Positions 62,479 through 64,000 of a stretch of DNA of 64,000 nucleotides are shown here, one piece after another. How positions within the stretch are numbered: position 1 is the first letter of the stretch; the number at the start of each line of letters is the position of its first letter. Location of the stretch: assembly GCF_014646215.1 (NCBI RefSeq), contig NZ_BMNA01000004.1, positions 586,125-650,124 of the forward strand, written 5' to 3'. Position numbers and translations under genes: made by a program. This DNA comes from Nakamurella endophytica (GTDB taxonomy: Bacteria > Actinomycetota > Actinomycetes > Mycobacteriales > Nakamurellaceae). The notes under the pieces were generated by a model. The model did no database searches and was not told the DNA's origin. It worked only from the letters and a program-made list of their open reading frames with translations.

Positions 62479-64000
62479 ATGACCTCCGCAGCGTCCCCCG
62501 CCGGTGCACCCGAGCCCGACGCCCGCGCCGGCGCACCGGACACCCGGCCGGGCGGGGCGCCGTCCGTGGCGCCGTCCGAGGCGCCGTCCGTGGACGGGGT
62601 TGCCACGGCCGCCCCGGCGCTCGCGCCCGCACCGGACGGCACGCCGGCGGACGGCCCCGCCACCCGGCATCCCCGGGCGCGCGTCCCCGAGCGGCTGTTC
62701 GACGACCCGGATCGCGAGGACCGCTGGCGTCGCCGGTTCTCCGCCGTGCGGATCAGCCTCCCCGACCCGGCCCGCGACGCCCCGGACCGGACCGTGGTGC
62801 TGTCCAACGCGACCGGCACCTACGAGCTGTACTGCTGGGACGCCGCCACGGGCCGGCAGACCCAGGCCACCCAGCGCCCCGACGGCACGGTGCACGGCCA
62901 GCTGTCCGCGGACGGCGAGGCCCTGTTCTGGTTCCACGACGAGGCGGGCGACGAGTTCGGGTCCTGGCAGTGGCAGCCGTTCGGCGGCGGACCCGGCTCC
63001 GCGTCGCCGGCGATGCCGGACGTGGCGCCCGGCTACCCGGCCGGGCTGGCGGTGGGCCGGTCCGTGGTGCTGGCCGGCTTCTCCGATGACGACGGCAGCC
63101 GGGTGCACCGGGTCGCCACCCACGGCACCGCGACCGAGGTCTACCGCAGCGACTGCGACGCCGGCGTGGGGGCGCTGTCCACCGACGAGACCCTCTGGGT
63201 GCTGTCCCACTCCGAGCACGGCGACTCGCGCTACCCGGCGCTGCGGGCGTTGCGCGTCGACGACGGGTCGGTGGTCGGCGAACTCGACGATTCACCCGGC
63301 CGCGGGCTCGAGGCGGTCGTCTTCTCGCCCGTGCCGGGCGACCAGCGGCTGCTGGTCGGCCACGAACGCGGCGGCCGGGACGAGCTGCTGCTGTGGGACC
63401 TGGCCACCGGTGACGTGCGCGAACTGGCCATCGACCTGCCCGGCGACCTGGCCGGGGACTTCTACCCGGACGCCCAGGCGCTGCTGGTGGCGCACACCCG
63501 GGCCGGCCGCACCACCCTGCACCGCTACGACCTGGCCACCGAGGAGCTGACCGACCTGCCGGCGGCCCGCGGCGTCGTGTCCGGGGCGATCGCCCGGCCG
63601 GACGGCAGCGTCTGGTACCGCTGGTCGAACGCGGCGGAGCCGGCGCGGTTGCGGCGGCTGGACGCGGCGGGCGCCGACACGGTGCTGCTGCCGACGCCGG
63701 GTCGCCCGGCGCCGTGGTCGGAGCCGGTGCACGACGTCTGGGTGGACGGTCCGGGCGGCCGGATCCACGCCCTGCTGGCACGACCCGCGGAACTCGGCGC
63801 GCCGGCGGGCCCCGGCCGGACCCAGCAGGCCGGGCCGGCGGTGTTCTACCTGCACGGCGGACCCGCCGACGCCGACGAGGACGTCTACGACGCCACCCGG
63901 GCGGCGTGGCTGGACGCCGGCTTCGTCGTCGTGCAGGTCAACTACCGGGGGTCCACCGGGTACGGATCGGCCTGGCGGGACGCGCTGACCGAGCGGGTCG
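62479..64000 (+). CDS. S9-family prolyl oligopeptidase-like peptidase, 3' truncated by the window
   Basis: At least 507 residues. A disordered Ala/Pro-rich N-terminus of about 65 residues precedes a beta-propeller (repeats such as TVHGQLSADGEALFWF and GRGLEAVVFSPVPGDQRLLV) and the start of the alpha/beta-hydrolase domain, with AVFYLHGGPADADE and VVQVNYRGSTGYGSAWRD. The HGGP oxyanion strand and the NYRGSTGYG block are typical of acylaminoacyl-peptidase-like S9 enzymes; the catalytic Ser, Asp and His fall beyond the window. ATG 62479 follows a possible leaderless box (CAGGAT, then 6 nt). Confidence 0.88.
   Translation, partial: MTSAASPAGAPEPDARAGAPDTRPGGAPSVAPSEAPSVDGVATAAPALAPAPDGTPADGPATRHPRARVPERLFDDPDREDRWRRRFSAVRISLPDPARDAPDRTVVLSNATGTYELYCWDAATGRQTQATQRPDGTVHGQLSADGEALFWFHDEAGDEFGSWQWQPFGGGPGSASPAMPDVAPGYPAGLAVGRSVVLAGFSDDDGSRVHRVATHGTATEVYRSDCDAGVGALSTDETLWVLSHSEHGDSRYPALRALRVDDGSVVGELDDSPGRGLEAVVFSPVPGDQRLLVGHERGGRDELLLWDLATGDVRELAIDLPGDLAGDFYPDAQALLVAHTRAGRTTLHRYDLATEELTDLPAARGVVSGAIARPDGSVWYRWSNAAEPARLRRLDAAGADTVLLPTPGRPAPWSEPVHDVWVDGPGGRIHALLARPAELGAPAGPGRTQQAGPAVFYLHGGPADADEDVYDATRAAWLDAGFVVVQVNYRGSTGYGSAWRDALTERV

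Overview
This window is about 73% GC by eye and carries GTG starts, GTGA/ATGA stop-start overlaps, WhiB, Crp, a Tad-type secretion operon and cell-wall genes. These point to an actinobacterium (Actinomycetota). From about 18.3 kb to 59 kb the gene order follows, with gaps and insertions, the Mycobacterium tuberculosis segment Rv3644c-Rv3683 as I remember it (holB, topA, helicase, tad/ssd, acs, holin, ephE, marP, nudix, nth, crp, MBL, ridA, two ArsA-like ATPases, whiB4, ponA2, phosphoesterase). The style and accessory content would fit a Nakamurella- or Geodermatophilus-like lineage, but that is inference.

Region 1 (1-14.4 kb, + strand) is one long catabolic gene cluster entered part-way. It encodes an RbsA/RbsC-type sugar or polyol ABC importer, E1 alpha and beta of an acetoin/pyruvate-type dehydrogenase, a free lipoyl domain, a GlpD-like FAD dehydrogenase, a GlpK-like FGGY kinase, a class II ketose-bisphosphate aldolase, a free E2 catalytic domain, a lipoate ligase-like protein, an AraM-like NAD(P)-polyol-phosphate dehydrogenase, a second FGGY kinase and a HAD-IIA phosphatase. 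The simplest reading is uptake, phosphorylation, oxidation and aldol cleavage of a polyol, with an alpha-ketoacid/acetoin-type complex disposing of a fragment. The complex is unusual: its E2 is split into two genes and is served by its own lipoyl ligase.

Region 2 (14.4-18.3 kb) holds ribD, a DODA-type dioxygenase divergent from a MarR regulator around a clean palindrome, tRNA-Thr(CGU) and a 3-hydroxybutyrate dehydrogenase.

Region 3 (18.3-32.7 kb) holds PSP1/RicT, holB, a C-terminally anchored Ala/Pro-rich protein, topA, an Rv3647c-like protein, two paralogous lipoproteins, a proton-pumping pyrophosphatase and a divergent DUF1998 helicase.

Region 4 (32.8-40.4 kb) is the Tad/Flp-like operon (tadG, tadE, DUF4244, tadC, tadB, tadA, ssd, all on -). 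It is followed by about 1 kb without protein genes that contains a 6C-type small RNA on the - strand and a probable Ms1/scr3559-like 6S-type RNA on the + strand, then a degenerate Fic-like gene.

Region 5 (40.5-59.1 kb) contains acs, an unusual tRNA-like RNA gene with its own terminator, a holin-family membrane protein, an EphE-like hydrolase lacking its nucleophile, marP, nudix, nth, crp, an RlmA-like methyltransferase, a NUDIX-MBL fusion, ridA, DUF4177, two ArsA-like ATPases, whiB, a class A PBP and a metallophosphoesterase.

Region 6 (59.1-64 kb) contains tRNA-Pro(CGG), VOC proteins, a cold-shock protein, a fatty-acid desaturase and the first part of an S9 peptidase that runs off the window.

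A recurrent feature is leaderless transcription: about eight genes have a TANNNT-like -10 box ending 6-7 nt before the start codon, and these boxes were used to choose starts.
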